In this document: positions 1 through 7,292 of the stretch, in pieces
How positions within the stretch are numbered: the first letter of the stretch is position 1
Layout of the letters: the number at the start of each line of letters is the position of its first letter
DNA from: an uncultured Eubacteriales bacterium
GTDB lineage: Bacteria > Bacillota > Clostridia > Oscillospirales > RGIG7773
Length of the DNA stretch: 34,559 nucleotides
Direction: 5' to 3'
NCBI GenBank assembly: GCA_934541205.1
Contig: CAKTDK010000004.1
Span: forward strand, 1-34,559
Notes under the pieces: generated by a model
Database searches by the model: none
Told to the model about the DNA's origin: nothing
Seen by the model: only the letters and a program-made list of their open reading frames with translations
Made by a program: the position numbers and the translations under genes

Positions 1-168
1 CGAATCAGAATGACAATGACTGCCAGTGGCAGTCATACCACTGTTCATTGAGGACTGGTTCGGAATGACATGCTATCCTTTGGGCTTTTTTGACACGCTG
101 GGGGGACGGCATCAGCCGTCCCCCTACTGTTTGTCTGTAAAAGCAAAAGAGACCTGCAAAAGCAGATC
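1..168. repeat. Hairpin-rich, repeat-like DNA abutting the broken dnaK
   Basis: Three back-to-back inverted repeats are visible. The first is ATGACTGCC/GGCAGTCAT with loop AGT (about 17-37). The second is GGGGGACGGC/GCCGTCCCCC with loop ATCA (about 101-124). The third is an imperfect 13-bp stem around AAAAGAGA..CTGC with loop AAAA (145-174), which runs into the dnaK fragment. A near-repeat GAATGACA occurs twice (about 8 and 62). On the minus strand the text reads GTCATTCTGATTCG and GTCATTCCGAAC, which resembles the dispersed intergenic GTCATTCTGAGC-type repeats common in Firmicutes and Bacteroidota genomes; that resemblance is from memory. No gene is supported here. It is either a real repeat or terminator array or a chimeric contig end. 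Confidence 0.6.
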
Positions 169-381
169 TCTTTTTATGGAGCTTATGGTTCTGTCCGGAT
201 TAGTAATTGCCTGTCTTTTTGCAACCTGTCCTACCATTCTTTCTCCTGTTTTTGAAAAAGCTACAACGGAAGGAGTTGTTCTTGCGCCTTCGGCATTAGC
301 AATAACAGTAGGTTCGCCGCCTTCCATAACAGCGACACATGAATTTGTTGTACCTAAGTCGATACCTATAATTTTACTCAT
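124..381 (-). pseudogene. dnaK: Truncated dnaK (Hsp70) N-terminal fragment
   Basis: DnaK is the ATP-dependent Hsp70 chaperone working with GrpE and DnaJ. The reading frame starts at 381 (MSKIIGIDLGTTNSCVAVME) behind a GGAGGT-type ribosome-binding site. It matches the DnaK nucleotide-binding domain through the phosphate-1 loop and the stretch NPDRTISSIKR, about 71 residues. At 168 the match ends and 14 unrelated codons follow, ending at a TAG at 124-126. A normal DnaK has about 610 residues. The break falls inside an imperfect hairpin whose arm AAAAAGAGA is also what the codons for IKR would read, so a join at short shared sequence is likely. The gene lies downstream of hrcA and grpE as expected. 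Because dnaK is important and the break is close to the window edge, misassembly is at least as likely as a true disruption. A full copy must be sought elsewhere. Confidence 0.85.
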
Positions 382-446
382 AATAATTACCTCCAATATC
401 TTATAAATAATTTTTCCTTTTTATATAAATTTTAATCAGAATGCAT

Positions 447-1019
447 TTAGTTTGCTACTTTTACCATAGAAATTCTTATAACTTTATCGCCTTTTTTATA
501 TCCTTTCTGAAATACATCAACAATTTTGTTTTCGTCTAATGACTCATCTTCGACATGCATTACCGCATTGTGAAGATTGGGGTCAAAAAATTCAGTCTCA
601 ATTTCTTCAACACCAAGCGCCTTAAAAGAATCAAGACATTGTTTCTTTATAAGTTCAACGCCTTCTTTTAAAGATTCGAGATCACCGGAGTTTTCAACGG
701 CTCTTTCAATGTTGTCAAGAATGGGAATAAGTTTTTCTACAGCGTCGCATACGCCGTTTATATACATTGATTCTTTTTCTTTTATATTTCGTTTTTTGAA
801 ATTGTCGTATTCAGCCAAAAGTCTTAAATAATCGTCTTTTTGCTTTTCAAGTTCTTTTTTTAAGATTTCTTCCTGAGAGGGTTCTTCTTTCGGAAGATTT
901 TGAGTTTCGGTAGTTTCTTCATTTGAAGATGTTTCTTTTTTTATATCATCTTCTTTGTTAATGTTTTGCTCTTTTTCGCATTCACAGCTTTTATCTTTTT
1001 GATTATCTTTTTCACTCAT
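447..1019 (-). CDS. grpE: GrpE nucleotide exchange factor
   Basis: GrpE is the cytoplasmic co-chaperone that releases ADP from DnaK. The 190-residue product has an acidic, Lys/Glu-rich low-complexity head (about residues 1-55), then a long coiled-coil helix (EEILKKELEKQKDDYLRLLAEYDNFKKR) and a C-terminal beta domain ending in the family signature VFQKGYKKGDKVIRISMVKVAN. I chose ATG 1019 over the upstream ATG at 1046, which lies inside hrcA. The chosen start has AGGAGAT eight bases upstream, and that Shine-Dalgarno contains the hrcA stop codon, so translation is probably coupled. It is part of the CIRCE-controlled hrcA-grpE-dnaK operon. Confidence 0.95.
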   Translation of the reverse strand: MSEKDNQKDKSCECEKEQNINKEDDIKKETSSNEETTETQNLPKEEPSQEEILKKELEKQKDDYLRLLAEYDNFKKRNIKEKESMYINGVCDAVEKLIPILDNIERAVENSGDLESLKEGVELIKKQCLDSFKALGVEEIETEFFDPNLHNAVMHVEDESLDENKIVDVFQKGYKKGDKVIRISMVKVAN

Positions 1020-1023
1020 CTTT

Positions 1024-2070
1024 TCATCTCCTATCTTCTTCATCATCCAGTATAAAGGTTATTTTATCTTTAAGATATTCCAAAACCGCTACGGCTTTTG
1101 AATAATCCATTCTTGTAGGGCCTACAAGACCGAATGAACCTTTTCCCATGCCTTTTATATCATATTGACATGATATTATGGATAAGTCTTTTGTATTTTC
1201 CGATAAATTTTCATCGGATATATAAATTTTAAAATCATCGTTGTCCTGTTTGAAAATATCAGACAGAATTTGAAGATTATTAAACAATGAAAGAATATGT
1301 TTTGCTTTTCCTACGTCCTGAAATTCAGGATGATCGAATATTTTTTCTTCTCCGTCTACGTATATGTTCTGATAATTCATTTCATCCAAAAGCATATCTT
1401 TTATGCTTTCGATTGCTCTGTCGTATATAGAACAGTTTTTCATTACGTCGGTGAGAACTGCGTTGAAGGTATCGCTGTTAATTTCGTCGCAGGATATTCC
1501 GCAAAGCTTTTCGTTAAGAATTTTTTCAAATTTTTCAAGGTCTATAAGATTTATAACTTCGTTTGTTTTATAAATACTTTTCAAAACCTTACCGGTTGTT
1601 GTAACGCTTATAATAAGAATACTGTGTCGTCCCGACGGGATTACGGAAAATTTTGAGATAAATCCGTGATTACTGTAGGGAGTAAGTGTTACAGCAGTAT
1701 AGCCTGTAAGTTTTGAAAGAATTTCTCCGAAACTTTTAAAAAGGCCTTCAATATCACCGTCAAACTGGTTTAAAAGATTGTCGATAAGGTCTGCTTCCTG
1801 TCTTAAAAGTTTAGTTCTTTTCATTAGCTCATCGACATAATATCTGTATCCCATAACAGAAGGAATTCTTCCGGAAGAAGTATGGGTTTTTTCGAGAAAT
1901 CCCATTTCTTCAAGAGAATTCATCTCATTTCTGATTGTTGCCGGAGAAATATCAAGTCCGCCGGTATTTTTCAAAGTAGTTGACCCTACCGGCTCGCCGT
2001 TTTTTACATAAGAATCGACTACCAATTTTAAAATTTTATCTTTTCTTTCGTCAAGAGCCAACTTTTTCAC
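1024..2070 (-). CDS. hrcA: HrcA heat-shock repressor (CIRCE-binding)
   Basis: HrcA represses class I heat-shock genes by binding CIRCE; its folding depends on GroEL in characterised species. The N-terminal winged helix is clear (LDERKDKILKLVVDSYVKNG, then EPVGSTTL and SPATIRNEMNSLEEMGFLEK), followed by the TSSGRIPS motif and a GAF-like dimer region ending in DDEEDRR. No ATG fits. An ATG at 2118 lies inside the operator, so translation probably begins at GTG 2070 (348 residues, the usual family length) or at TTG 2061. AAAGAAAGG lies just upstream. It is the first gene of the operon, and its stop overlaps the grpE ribosome-binding site. Autoregulation is expected from the two CIRCE copies immediately upstream. 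Confidence 0.93.
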   Translation of the reverse strand: MKKLALDERKDKILKLVVDSYVKNGEPVGSTTLKNTGGLDISPATIRNEMNSLEEMGFLEKTHTSSGRIPSVMGYRYYVDELMKRTKLLRQEADLIDNLLNQFDGDIEGLFKSFGEILSKLTGYTAVTLTPYSNHGFISKFSVIPSGRHSILIISVTTTGKVLKSIYKTNEVINLIDLEKFEKILNEKLCGISCDEINSDTFNAVLTDVMKNCSIYDRAIESIKDMLLDEMNYQNIYVDGEEKIFDHPEFQDVGKAKHILSLFNNLQILSDIFKQDNDDFKIYISDENLSENTKDLSIISCQYDIKGMGKGSFGLVGPTRMDYSKAVAVLEYLKDKITFILDDEEDRR

Positions 2071-2107
2071 CGGCCTTTCTTTATAAATAAAAGTAATAAA
2101 AGTGAGA

Positions 2108-2134
2108 TTAGCACTCAAACGATTGGAGTGTTAG
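2108..2134. promoter_or_regulatory. CIRCE operator 1 (gene-proximal)
   Basis: TTAGCACTC, nine bases, then GAGTGTTAG. The left arm is perfect against the CIRCE consensus TTAGCACTC-N9-GAGTGCTAA and the right arm differs at two positions. It lies in the hrcA leader. Its last four bases (TTAG) are also the first four of the second copy. Confidence 0.92.
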
Positions 2135-2157
2135 CACTCGATGATGATGACTGCTAA
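2131..2157. promoter_or_regulatory. CIRCE operator 2 (promoter-proximal)
   Basis: TTAGCACTC, nine bases (GATGATGAT), then GACTGCTAA, one mismatch from consensus. It begins about where transcription from the hrcA promoter should start and overlaps operator 1 by four bases (2131-2134). The two dyad centres are 23 bp apart, about two helical turns. Confidence 0.92.
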
Positions 2158-2164
2158 CAAGGAT

Positions 2165-2193
2165 AATTTATCACTATATGAAATATTTGTCAA
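2165..2193 (-). promoter_or_regulatory. hrcA promoter (sigma-A type)
   Basis: Read on the minus strand: TTGACA (2193-2188), a 17-base spacer, then TAAATT (2170-2165). The start site would fall at about 2158, directly before the double CIRCE. The -35 box is perfect and the -10 box has two mismatches. Confidence 0.8.
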
Positions 2194-2335
2194 GAGGTTT
2201 GACAGGTTATTTTTTTAATTTTTTGTAAACTTTTTTAATATGAATTGATAACATAAAAATGGGGATAAATATAATTGATAAAAATTAAAAATATATAATT
2301 ATGAAAAAACAAGGCACTGCAAAAAATAAATAGAT

Positions 2336-2364
2336 TGACAAAAAGAAAAAATTGCAATAGAATA
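2336..2364 (+). promoter_or_regulatory. Promoter for the RNase J gene
   Basis: TTGACA at 2336-2341, a 17-base spacer and TAGAAT at 2359-2364. It implies a leader of about 168 bases before the RNase J start. The leader (about 2371-2538) is AT-rich and contains the small stem CTCATT/AATGAG plus a weak GTCT/AGAC stem. I recognise no riboswitch or other gene in the 2194-2538 spacer. Confidence 0.75.
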
Positions 2365-2538
2365 TAAATGACGTGTTTGATCGGATGTTTTATTAAAATT
2401 ATAAGTTTTGTGCGGATAAAAGTTAAAAATAGAGGTTCTCATTTTTTAATGAGGTTTATTTTTATTGTTTTTACATAAGGTCTGTTAAAAGACAGGCTTA
2501 TATTTTTGTTGTTAAAATATATAAAGGAGGTATGGTAT

Positions 2539-4470
2539 ATGCCATCTGCAAACAGCGATAATTCGAAAAAAAATTCTGGTACTGATAAAAAACGAGTATA
2601 TAAAAAGAAAACTACAGAAAATAAAAATTCAAAAGAAAATTCTGCGGAAAATAAAAATAATAAAGCAAATAAAAAAACCAGTACTCAAAAAAATACTGTA
2701 AAAAAGACAAATACAAAAAAGAAATCATCGGAAAAAAATACTGCCGCTGAAAAAACTAAAACAACGAAAAATACAACAAAAAAACCAAAACAAGGGGGCA
2801 AAAAACTCCCTCAGGGCAAACTTAAAATTATATCTTTGGGAGGACTTAATGAAATAGGAAAAAATATGACTTTAATAGAGTCTGAGGATTCTATTCTTGT
2901 TATTGATTGCGGTCTTTCTTTTCCTGACGGAGATATGCCTGGAATAGATATTGTTATACCTGATATTTCATATCTTGAAAAAAACGCCGAAAAAGTAAAA
3001 GCGATTGTTTTAACTCACGGACATGAGGATCATATAGGTGCTCTTCCTTATGTTTTAAGGAAATTAAACGTACCGGTTTACGGAACTAAGCTTACTCTTG
3101 GAATTGTAAAGACTAAGCTTTCCGAGCATAAAATGGAAAATCAGGTTCGTATGTATGAAGTTAAAAAAGGCGATGTTATAAATCTGGGAGATTTCAGAGT
3201 TGAATATATAGGTGTAAATCATTCTATTGCAGACGCTTCCGCCCTTGCTATACACACGTCTATAGGAAATATTGTTCATACAGGGGATTTTAAAATAGAT
3301 TCAACTCCTATTCAGGGTGAAATGATAGATCTTGCAAGATTCGGAGAGCTTGGAAAAGAAGGTATTTTACTTCTCATGTCCGACAGTACGAACGCTGCGA
3401 GGCCGGGATTTGCAATGAGCGAAAAAAAAGTTGGAAAAAGTCTTTATCATATGTTTAATGAACATGCTGATAGACGTATAATAGTTGCAACTTTTGCATC
3501 AAACGTTCATAGGGTGCAGCAGATAATAAACGCTGCCGCAACTCACGGAAGAAAGGTAGCTATCTCAGGAAGAAGCATGGTAAATATTATTTCAATTTCT
3601 TTGGAGCTTGGTTATCTTGACGTACCCAAAGATGTTCTTATAGATATTGACGCTGTGAAAAAGTATCCTCCGGAAAAAGTAGTTGTAATAACTACGGGAA
3701 GTCAGGGAGAACCTATGTCGGCTCTTTACAGAATGGCTTTTTCTGATCATAAAAAAATAGAGATAACTCCAAATGATCTTATTATAATTTCCGCTTCACC
3801 AATACCCGGAAATGAAAAACTTGTTACAAGAGTGGTAAACGAGCTGTTAAAAAGCGGTGCTGAAGTAATTTCCGATGATATAGCGGATGTTCATGTATCA
3901 GGTCATGCCTGTGAAGAAGAAATAAAGCTTATTCTTGCTTTGACAAAACCAAAGTTTTATGTTCCTGTACACGGTGAATTCAAGCATTTAAACGCTGCTA
4001 AAAAAATAGGGGAATCGGTGGGAATACCTTCATCTCATATTCTTATTTCGGATATCGGAAAGGTAATAGAACTTACCTCTGATGAAATGAAATTTAACGG
4101 AAACGTTCAGGCAGGAAAGGTTTTGGTTGACGGACTTGGCGTGGGTGATGTTGGAAATATAGTTCTTCGTGATAGAAAACATCTGGCACAGGACGGTCTT
4201 ATTGTGGTAGTAGCAACATTAGACAGTACACAGTATCATTTGGTTGCAGGTCCGGATATAGTTTCCAGAGGATTTGTTTATGTCAGGGAAGCTGAAGATC
4301 TTATGGAAAACGTTAAAAATATTGCAAAAGATGCATTTTTGTATTGTGAAGATAATAATATTAAAGAGTGGACTGCAATTAAAACCAAGGTTAAGGACGA
4401 CCTTTCAAATTATTTATATCAAAAAACAAAACGTAAGCCAATGATTTTGCCGGTAATAATGGAAATGTAA
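2539..4470 (+). CDS. rnj: Ribonuclease J (metallo-beta-lactamase/beta-CASP RNase)
   Basis: RNase J is the 5'-3' exonuclease and endonuclease of Firmicutes RNA decay and processing. Start ATG 2539 has AGGAGG eight bases upstream; an in-frame TTG at 2506 is rejected because it lies upstream of that site. The 643-residue product begins with about 93 disordered residues made almost entirely of Lys, Asn, Thr, Ser and Glu, absent from typical ~555-residue family members. The core then starts at KLKIISLGGLNEIGKN. The zinc motif HGHEDH is at residues 160-165. Other motifs are DSTNAARPG, beta-CASP features (TTGSQGEPMSAL) and SGHACEEE. The C-terminal domain is complete. The shikimate kinase gene follows 23 bases downstream. 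The basic head could be an RNA- or ribosome-binding tail; that is inference. Confidence 0.93.
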   Translation: MPSANSDNSKKNSGTDKKRVYKKKTTENKNSKENSAENKNNKANKKTSTQKNTVKKTNTKKKSSEKNTAAEKTKTTKNTTKKPKQGGKKLPQGKLKIISLGGLNEIGKNMTLIESEDSILVIDCGLSFPDGDMPGIDIVIPDISYLEKNAEKVKAIVLTHGHEDHIGALPYVLRKLNVPVYGTKLTLGIVKTKLSEHKMENQVRMYEVKKGDVINLGDFRVEYIGVNHSIADASALAIHTSIGNIVHTGDFKIDSTPIQGEMIDLARFGELGKEGILLLMSDSTNAARPGFAMSEKKVGKSLYHMFNEHADRRIIVATFASNVHRVQQIINAAATHGRKVAISGRSMVNIISISLELGYLDVPKDVLIDIDAVKKYPPEKVVVITTGSQGEPMSALYRMAFSDHKKIEITPNDLIIISASPIPGNEKLVTRVVNELLKSGAEVISDDIADVHVSGHACEEEIKLILALTKPKFYVPVHGEFKHLNAAKKIGESVGIPSSHILISDIGKVIELTSDEMKFNGNVQAGKVLVDGLGVGDVGNIVLRDRKHLAQDGLIVVVATLDSTQYHLVAGPDIVSRGFVYVREAEDLMENVKNIAKDAFLYCEDNNIKEWTAIKTKVKDDLSNYLYQKTKRKPMILPVIMEM

Positions 4471-4493
4471 CAGAAAAGGTATGGTGTAGTAAA

Positions 4494-5021
4494 ATGAAAA
4501 AAATAATATATTTAATCGGTTTTATGGGATGCGGAAAAACTACTATCGGAAGAATGCTTTCTGAAAAGCTTGGATACAGCTTTGTTGATACTGATAAATA
4601 TATATTGAAAAAACAAGATAAAGATATAGATACGCTTTATAAAGAGATAGGTGAAGAAGGTTTCAGACAGCTTGAAAAGCAGTGTCTTTCTGATATTTCT
4701 TCAAATCCGAGAAAAAAACAAGTTGTTTCTACGGGGGGAGGAATTCTCTCTGAAGAAGAAAATATAAATCTTATGAAAAATAACGGATATATTATTTTTA
4801 TTGATTCCGATATAAACGATATTAAAGAAAGACTTAAAAACAGTAAAACTGCCCGTCCTGTTCTTCAGGATATAAAAAATGATGAAGATCTTGAAAAAGA
4901 GTTTTTAAAAAGACATTCTCTTTATGAAAAAGTATGCGATATGAAAATATCCGGTGAAAATATGTCGCCTTTTAATCTTTGTAATCAAATTTATAATCAT
5001 ATTAAACAAATAGGAATGTAG
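4494..5021 (+). CDS. aroK: Shikimate kinase
   Basis: It phosphorylates shikimate to shikimate-3-phosphate with ATP, step five of the chorismate pathway to aromatic amino acids. The 175-residue length is typical. The P-loop GFMGCGKTTIGRMLSEKLG is near residue 9, the shikimate-binding DTD follows in SFVDTDKYI, the STGGG motif binds the substrate's carboxylate, and the lid/adenine region contains KTARPVL. It starts at ATG 4494 with only a weak ribosome-binding site (AAAGGTA about 15 bases upstream), 23 bases after the RNase J stop, so the two are probably co-transcribed. A strong terminator follows. No other aro genes are nearby. Confidence 0.95.
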   Translation: MKKIIYLIGFMGCGKTTIGRMLSEKLGYSFVDTDKYILKKQDKDIDTLYKEIGEEGFRQLEKQCLSDISSNPRKKQVVSTGGGILSEEENINLMKNNGYIIFIDSDINDIKERLKNSKTARPVLQDIKNDEDLEKEFLKRHSLYEKVCDMKISGENMSPFNLCNQIYNHIKQIGM

Positions 5022-5031
5022 CAAAAAAAAG

Positions 5032-5062
5032 GCTTTGAAGGAAAACCTTCAAAGCTTTTTTT
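5032..5062 (+). terminator. Rho-independent terminator after aroK
   Basis: Perfect 10-bp stem GCTTTGAAGG/CCTTCAAAGC, loop AAAA, followed by seven T. It separates aroK from the lipoprotein operon promoter. Confidence 0.92.
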
Positions 5063-5136
5063 ATATTGCAGAATTATTTCAAATTAATAGTTTACGATGA
5101 GTAGAAATCTTATATTTATATTGGTTTTTCTAAATA

Positions 5137-5165
5137 TTGACAATTTTTAGATAGAAAAATATAAT
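5137..5165 (+). promoter_or_regulatory. Perfect consensus promoter of the lipoprotein-protease island
   Basis: TTGACA at 5137-5142, a 17-base spacer, then TATAAT at 5160-5165: both hexamers and the spacing are ideal. It lies 51 bases before the first lipoprotein start. No terminator or other comparable promoter was seen before 10376, so all five genes may form one strongly transcribed unit. Confidence 0.85.
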
Positions 5166-5216
5166 ATAAGTGTAATTATAAGAAAAATTTGGATTGACTT
5201 TTAAGGAGAAGTATTT

Positions 5217-5872
5217 ATGAAAAGAAAATTGTGTTTGACGCTTTGTATTTTAATTATAATAGGAATTTTTTCGGGATGCGCGATAAAAAAAGAAGCGGGC
5301 GCGACAGGGGAAAATACTTCGGAGTCTTCATGGGAAGAAACTTTTGAAATTACGCCGGAGATAACCAAGGAGCCGGCGACGGATGAAAACGGAAAAAATA
5401 CCGACGGCGATAAAGATACGGGCAAAAACGATAAGCCGGAAGTAACACCGGAGTTCTATGATTTTATGACCTTAGATCCGGACGTTGATATTGAAAACGG
5501 GCAAGTTAGAGATGATATTCTTAAAAAAACTTCAGAGTATCTTTTAAATAACAGCAGACGTAATTTTACTAAAAAAGAGAATTACTTATATGAAATTACA
5601 AATAAAAAAATTGGGATTATTTAACAGGCAGACTTTGTTCTGATAAAAAGAATTTTTACAGTACAAATACAGAAAAAAAATTATCGGATTTAGGATTGAC
5701 TTTAGAAGAATATCCTTATACTTATACAAATGACAAAGTGTTTTATGTAGATTGTCATGAATATTCAGAAAAAGAAGAGTATCTTGATAAATTGGAAAAA
5801 GCATTAAAAATACTACTTGAGGATCATAATGTTGCTTATGTTCGTGGCGGAATGAATCCAACTATAGATTAA
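5217..5872 (+). pseudogene. Lipoprotein paralog 1, frameshifted at an A7 tract
   Basis: First of four tandem lipoproteins. The signal peptide carries the lipobox FSGC, then a Glu/Thr/Asp-rich linker, then the invariant TPEFYDFMTLDPDVDIEN. As read, the protein stops at 5624 after 135 residues. Restoring one A to the A7 run at 5604-5610 reopens the frame to the stop at 5870-5872. That yields about 218 residues, with a C-terminal part (LEKALKILLEDHNVAYV) matching the paralogs. Upstream is an AAGGAG ribosome-binding site and the consensus promoter. The first ~100 residues are almost identical in DNA to paralog 3. It could be a pseudogene, a phase-variable gene in its off state, or a sequence error. 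I do not recognise the family; see the findings for a propeptide-like hypothesis. Confidence 0.85.
5252..5529 (+). repeat. 278-bp direct repeat, copy 1
   Basis: It encodes the end of the signal peptide, lipobox, linker and TLDPDVDIEN segment of lipoprotein 1. Aligned by eye with 6643-6920 (offset 1391), I see one difference in 278 positions (A at 5276, G at 6667). It ends in an A7 tract. It is visibly richer in G+C than the flanking sequence. Confidence 0.9.
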
Positions 5873-5887
5873 AAAGGAGGAATAATT

Positions 5888-6577
5888 ATGAAAAGAAGAA
5901 TTGGTCTACTTATTTGTACAGCAATAATACTAGCTGCTTTCTCGGGATGTATGGTTAAAAAAGATGCCGGTATTACGGGAGAGACTTCAAAAGAAATTAC
6001 TGTTGAATTTACTCCCGAAATTACCAAAGAATCTACAAAAGAACAACCAAACGCAAATAATTCAGATAGTAATACAAATCAAAATTCAACTCAGCCGAAT
6101 AAAAACGACAATAAAACTGAACCTACTCCCGAATTTTATGACTTTATGACCTTAGACCCAGACGTTGATATTGAAAACGAACAGGTCAGAGAGGATATAT
6201 TAACAAGAATAGGACCGTTTATTGAACATAGGACTAAAAATAAAAATGTTAATTTTACAAAAAAAGAAATATATTTGTATGAATTATATTATGAAGATAA
6301 ATTTGTTCCTTCGTCCACTATATCATACTATTTAAAACTTGGAACAACAGACTTTTACAGTCCCAATACAACAAAAAAATTATTTGATTTAGGGTTTGAA
6401 TTTTCACCTTACGATTACCCAAATTACGATTATCCATTTATAAGATTTCAAACAAAGAAACCGAATTGTTCAAAAGAAGAATATGTTGAAAAATTAAAAC
6501 AAGTTTTAAAAATTTTATTGGAAGATCATAATGTTACTTATGCATCTGTTAATCCAAATAATATAGAAGAAAAATAA
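5888..6577 (+). CDS. Lipoprotein paralog 2 (divergent member of the array)
   Basis: A 229-residue predicted lipoprotein, intact, with AAGGAGG eight bases before ATG 5888. The signal peptide MKRRIGLLICTAIILAAFSGC would be cleaved before Cys21 and lipidated, anchoring the protein outside the membrane. A Thr/Asn/Gln/Lys-rich linker (about residues 25-77) differs from the other copies, but TPEFYDFMTLDPDVDIEN is unchanged. The C-terminal ~110 residues read as strand (SYYLKLG), helix (NTTKKLFDLG), strands, helix (EEYVEKLKQVLKILLEDHN), strand (VTYASVNP). That order resembles the subtilisin propeptide/inhibitor I9 fold. This similarity is my inference from pattern, not a database match. Confidence 0.85.
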   Translation: MKRRIGLLICTAIILAAFSGCMVKKDAGITGETSKEITVEFTPEITKESTKEQPNANNSDSNTNQNSTQPNKNDNKTEPTPEFYDFMTLDPDVDIENEQVREDILTRIGPFIEHRTKNKNVNFTKKEIYLYELYYEDKFVPSSTISYYLKLGTTDFYSPNTTKKLFDLGFEFSPYDYPNYDYPFIRFQTKKPNCSKEEYVEKLKQVLKILLEDHNVTYASVNPNNIEEK

Positions 6578-6598
6578 AAATATAAAGGAATGATAAAT

Positions 6599-7279
6599 AT
6601 GAAAAAAACAAATAGAAAGATAAGCTTAATTTTAAGTATTTCAATTATAATAGGAATTTTTTCGGGGTGCGCGATAAAAAAAGAAGCGGGCGCGACAGGG
6701 GAAAATACTTCGGAGTCTTCATGGGAAGAAACTTTTGAAATTACGCCGGAGATAACCAAGGAGCCGGCGACGGATGAAAACGGAAAAAATACCGACGGCG
6801 ATAAAGATACGGGCAAAAACGATAAGCCGGAAGTAACACCGGAGTTCTATGATTTTATGACCTTAGATCCGGACGTTGATATTGAAAACGGGCAAGTTAG
6901 AGATGATATTCTTAAAAAAATAGATGACTATATTCTAAATGAAATCGGACCTATGTTTACAAAAAAAGAAATTTATTTATATCAATTGTATTATAAAGAT
7001 ACTTTTACGACCAATAGTAGTTTTAGTTACGATCTAAAATTTGGGAAAACAGATTTTTATTCACAGAATACAAAGAAAAAGTTGAATGAATTAGAATTTG
7101 AATTTGGACCGGCTCATATTACAGGACCGGGAATATATACATATAGTCAATTACGCAGCAGTACGCTTAATTATTCAAGAGAAGAATATGTAAGTAAATT
7201 GGAACAAGCTTTAAAAATACTGCTTGAAGACCATAATGTTACTTATGTTTCAATTGGAAGTGTAGTAAGTGTAGATTAA
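6599..7279 (+). CDS. Lipoprotein paralog 3
   Basis: A 226-residue predicted lipoprotein. ATG 6599 is preferred to ATG 6590 because AAAGGA ends nine bases before it; the earlier ATG touches that site. The lipobox is IFSGC. The N-terminal half is almost identical in DNA to lipoprotein 1. The start region, including the sequence AAAGGAATGATAAATATG, is almost identical to the start of the downstream protease gene. The C-terminal domain has its own sequence (FSYDLKFGKTDFYSQNTKKK, then EEYVSKLEQALKILLEDHN) but the same predicted layout as the other copies. It lies 21 bases after paralog 2 and 13 bases before paralog 4, consistent with one operon. Function unknown. Confidence 0.85.
   Translation: MKKTNRKISLILSISIIIGIFSGCAIKKEAGATGENTSESSWEETFEITPEITKEPATDENGKNTDGDKDTGKNDKPEVTPEFYDFMTLDPDVDIENGQVRDDILKKIDDYILNEIGPMFTKKEIYLYQLYYKDTFTTNSSFSYDLKFGKTDFYSQNTKKKLNELEFEFGPAHITGPGIYTYSQLRSSTLNYSREEYVSKLEQALKILLEDHNVTYVSIGSVVSVD
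6643..6920 (+). repeat. 278-bp direct repeat, copy 2
   Basis: Partner of 5252-5529, with one mismatch seen. Beyond this block the two genes diverge abruptly even though they encode the same domain, as expected from recent duplication or gene conversion limited to the head. Confidence 0.9.
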
Positions 7280-7292
7280 AGGAGGAAAAGAT

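Noticed and set aside
26..406. 126-codon plus-strand frame opposite dnaK
   Set aside because: It is the antisense shadow of the dnaK fragment with no ribosome-binding site or recognisable protein.
5604..5610. Programmed -1 ribosomal frameshift at the A7 tract
   Set aside because: The zero-frame codons (AAT AAA AAA ATT) do not give a proper X XXY YYZ slippery heptamer and I saw no strong downstream pseudoknot or stem. The protease site would need a shift of the opposite sign.
5217..5624. Lipoprotein 1 as an intact 135-residue protein
   Set aside because: The adjacent frame continues the paralog domain to 5872; a single base in an A7 run explains the stop, so the short form is treated as a frameshift product.
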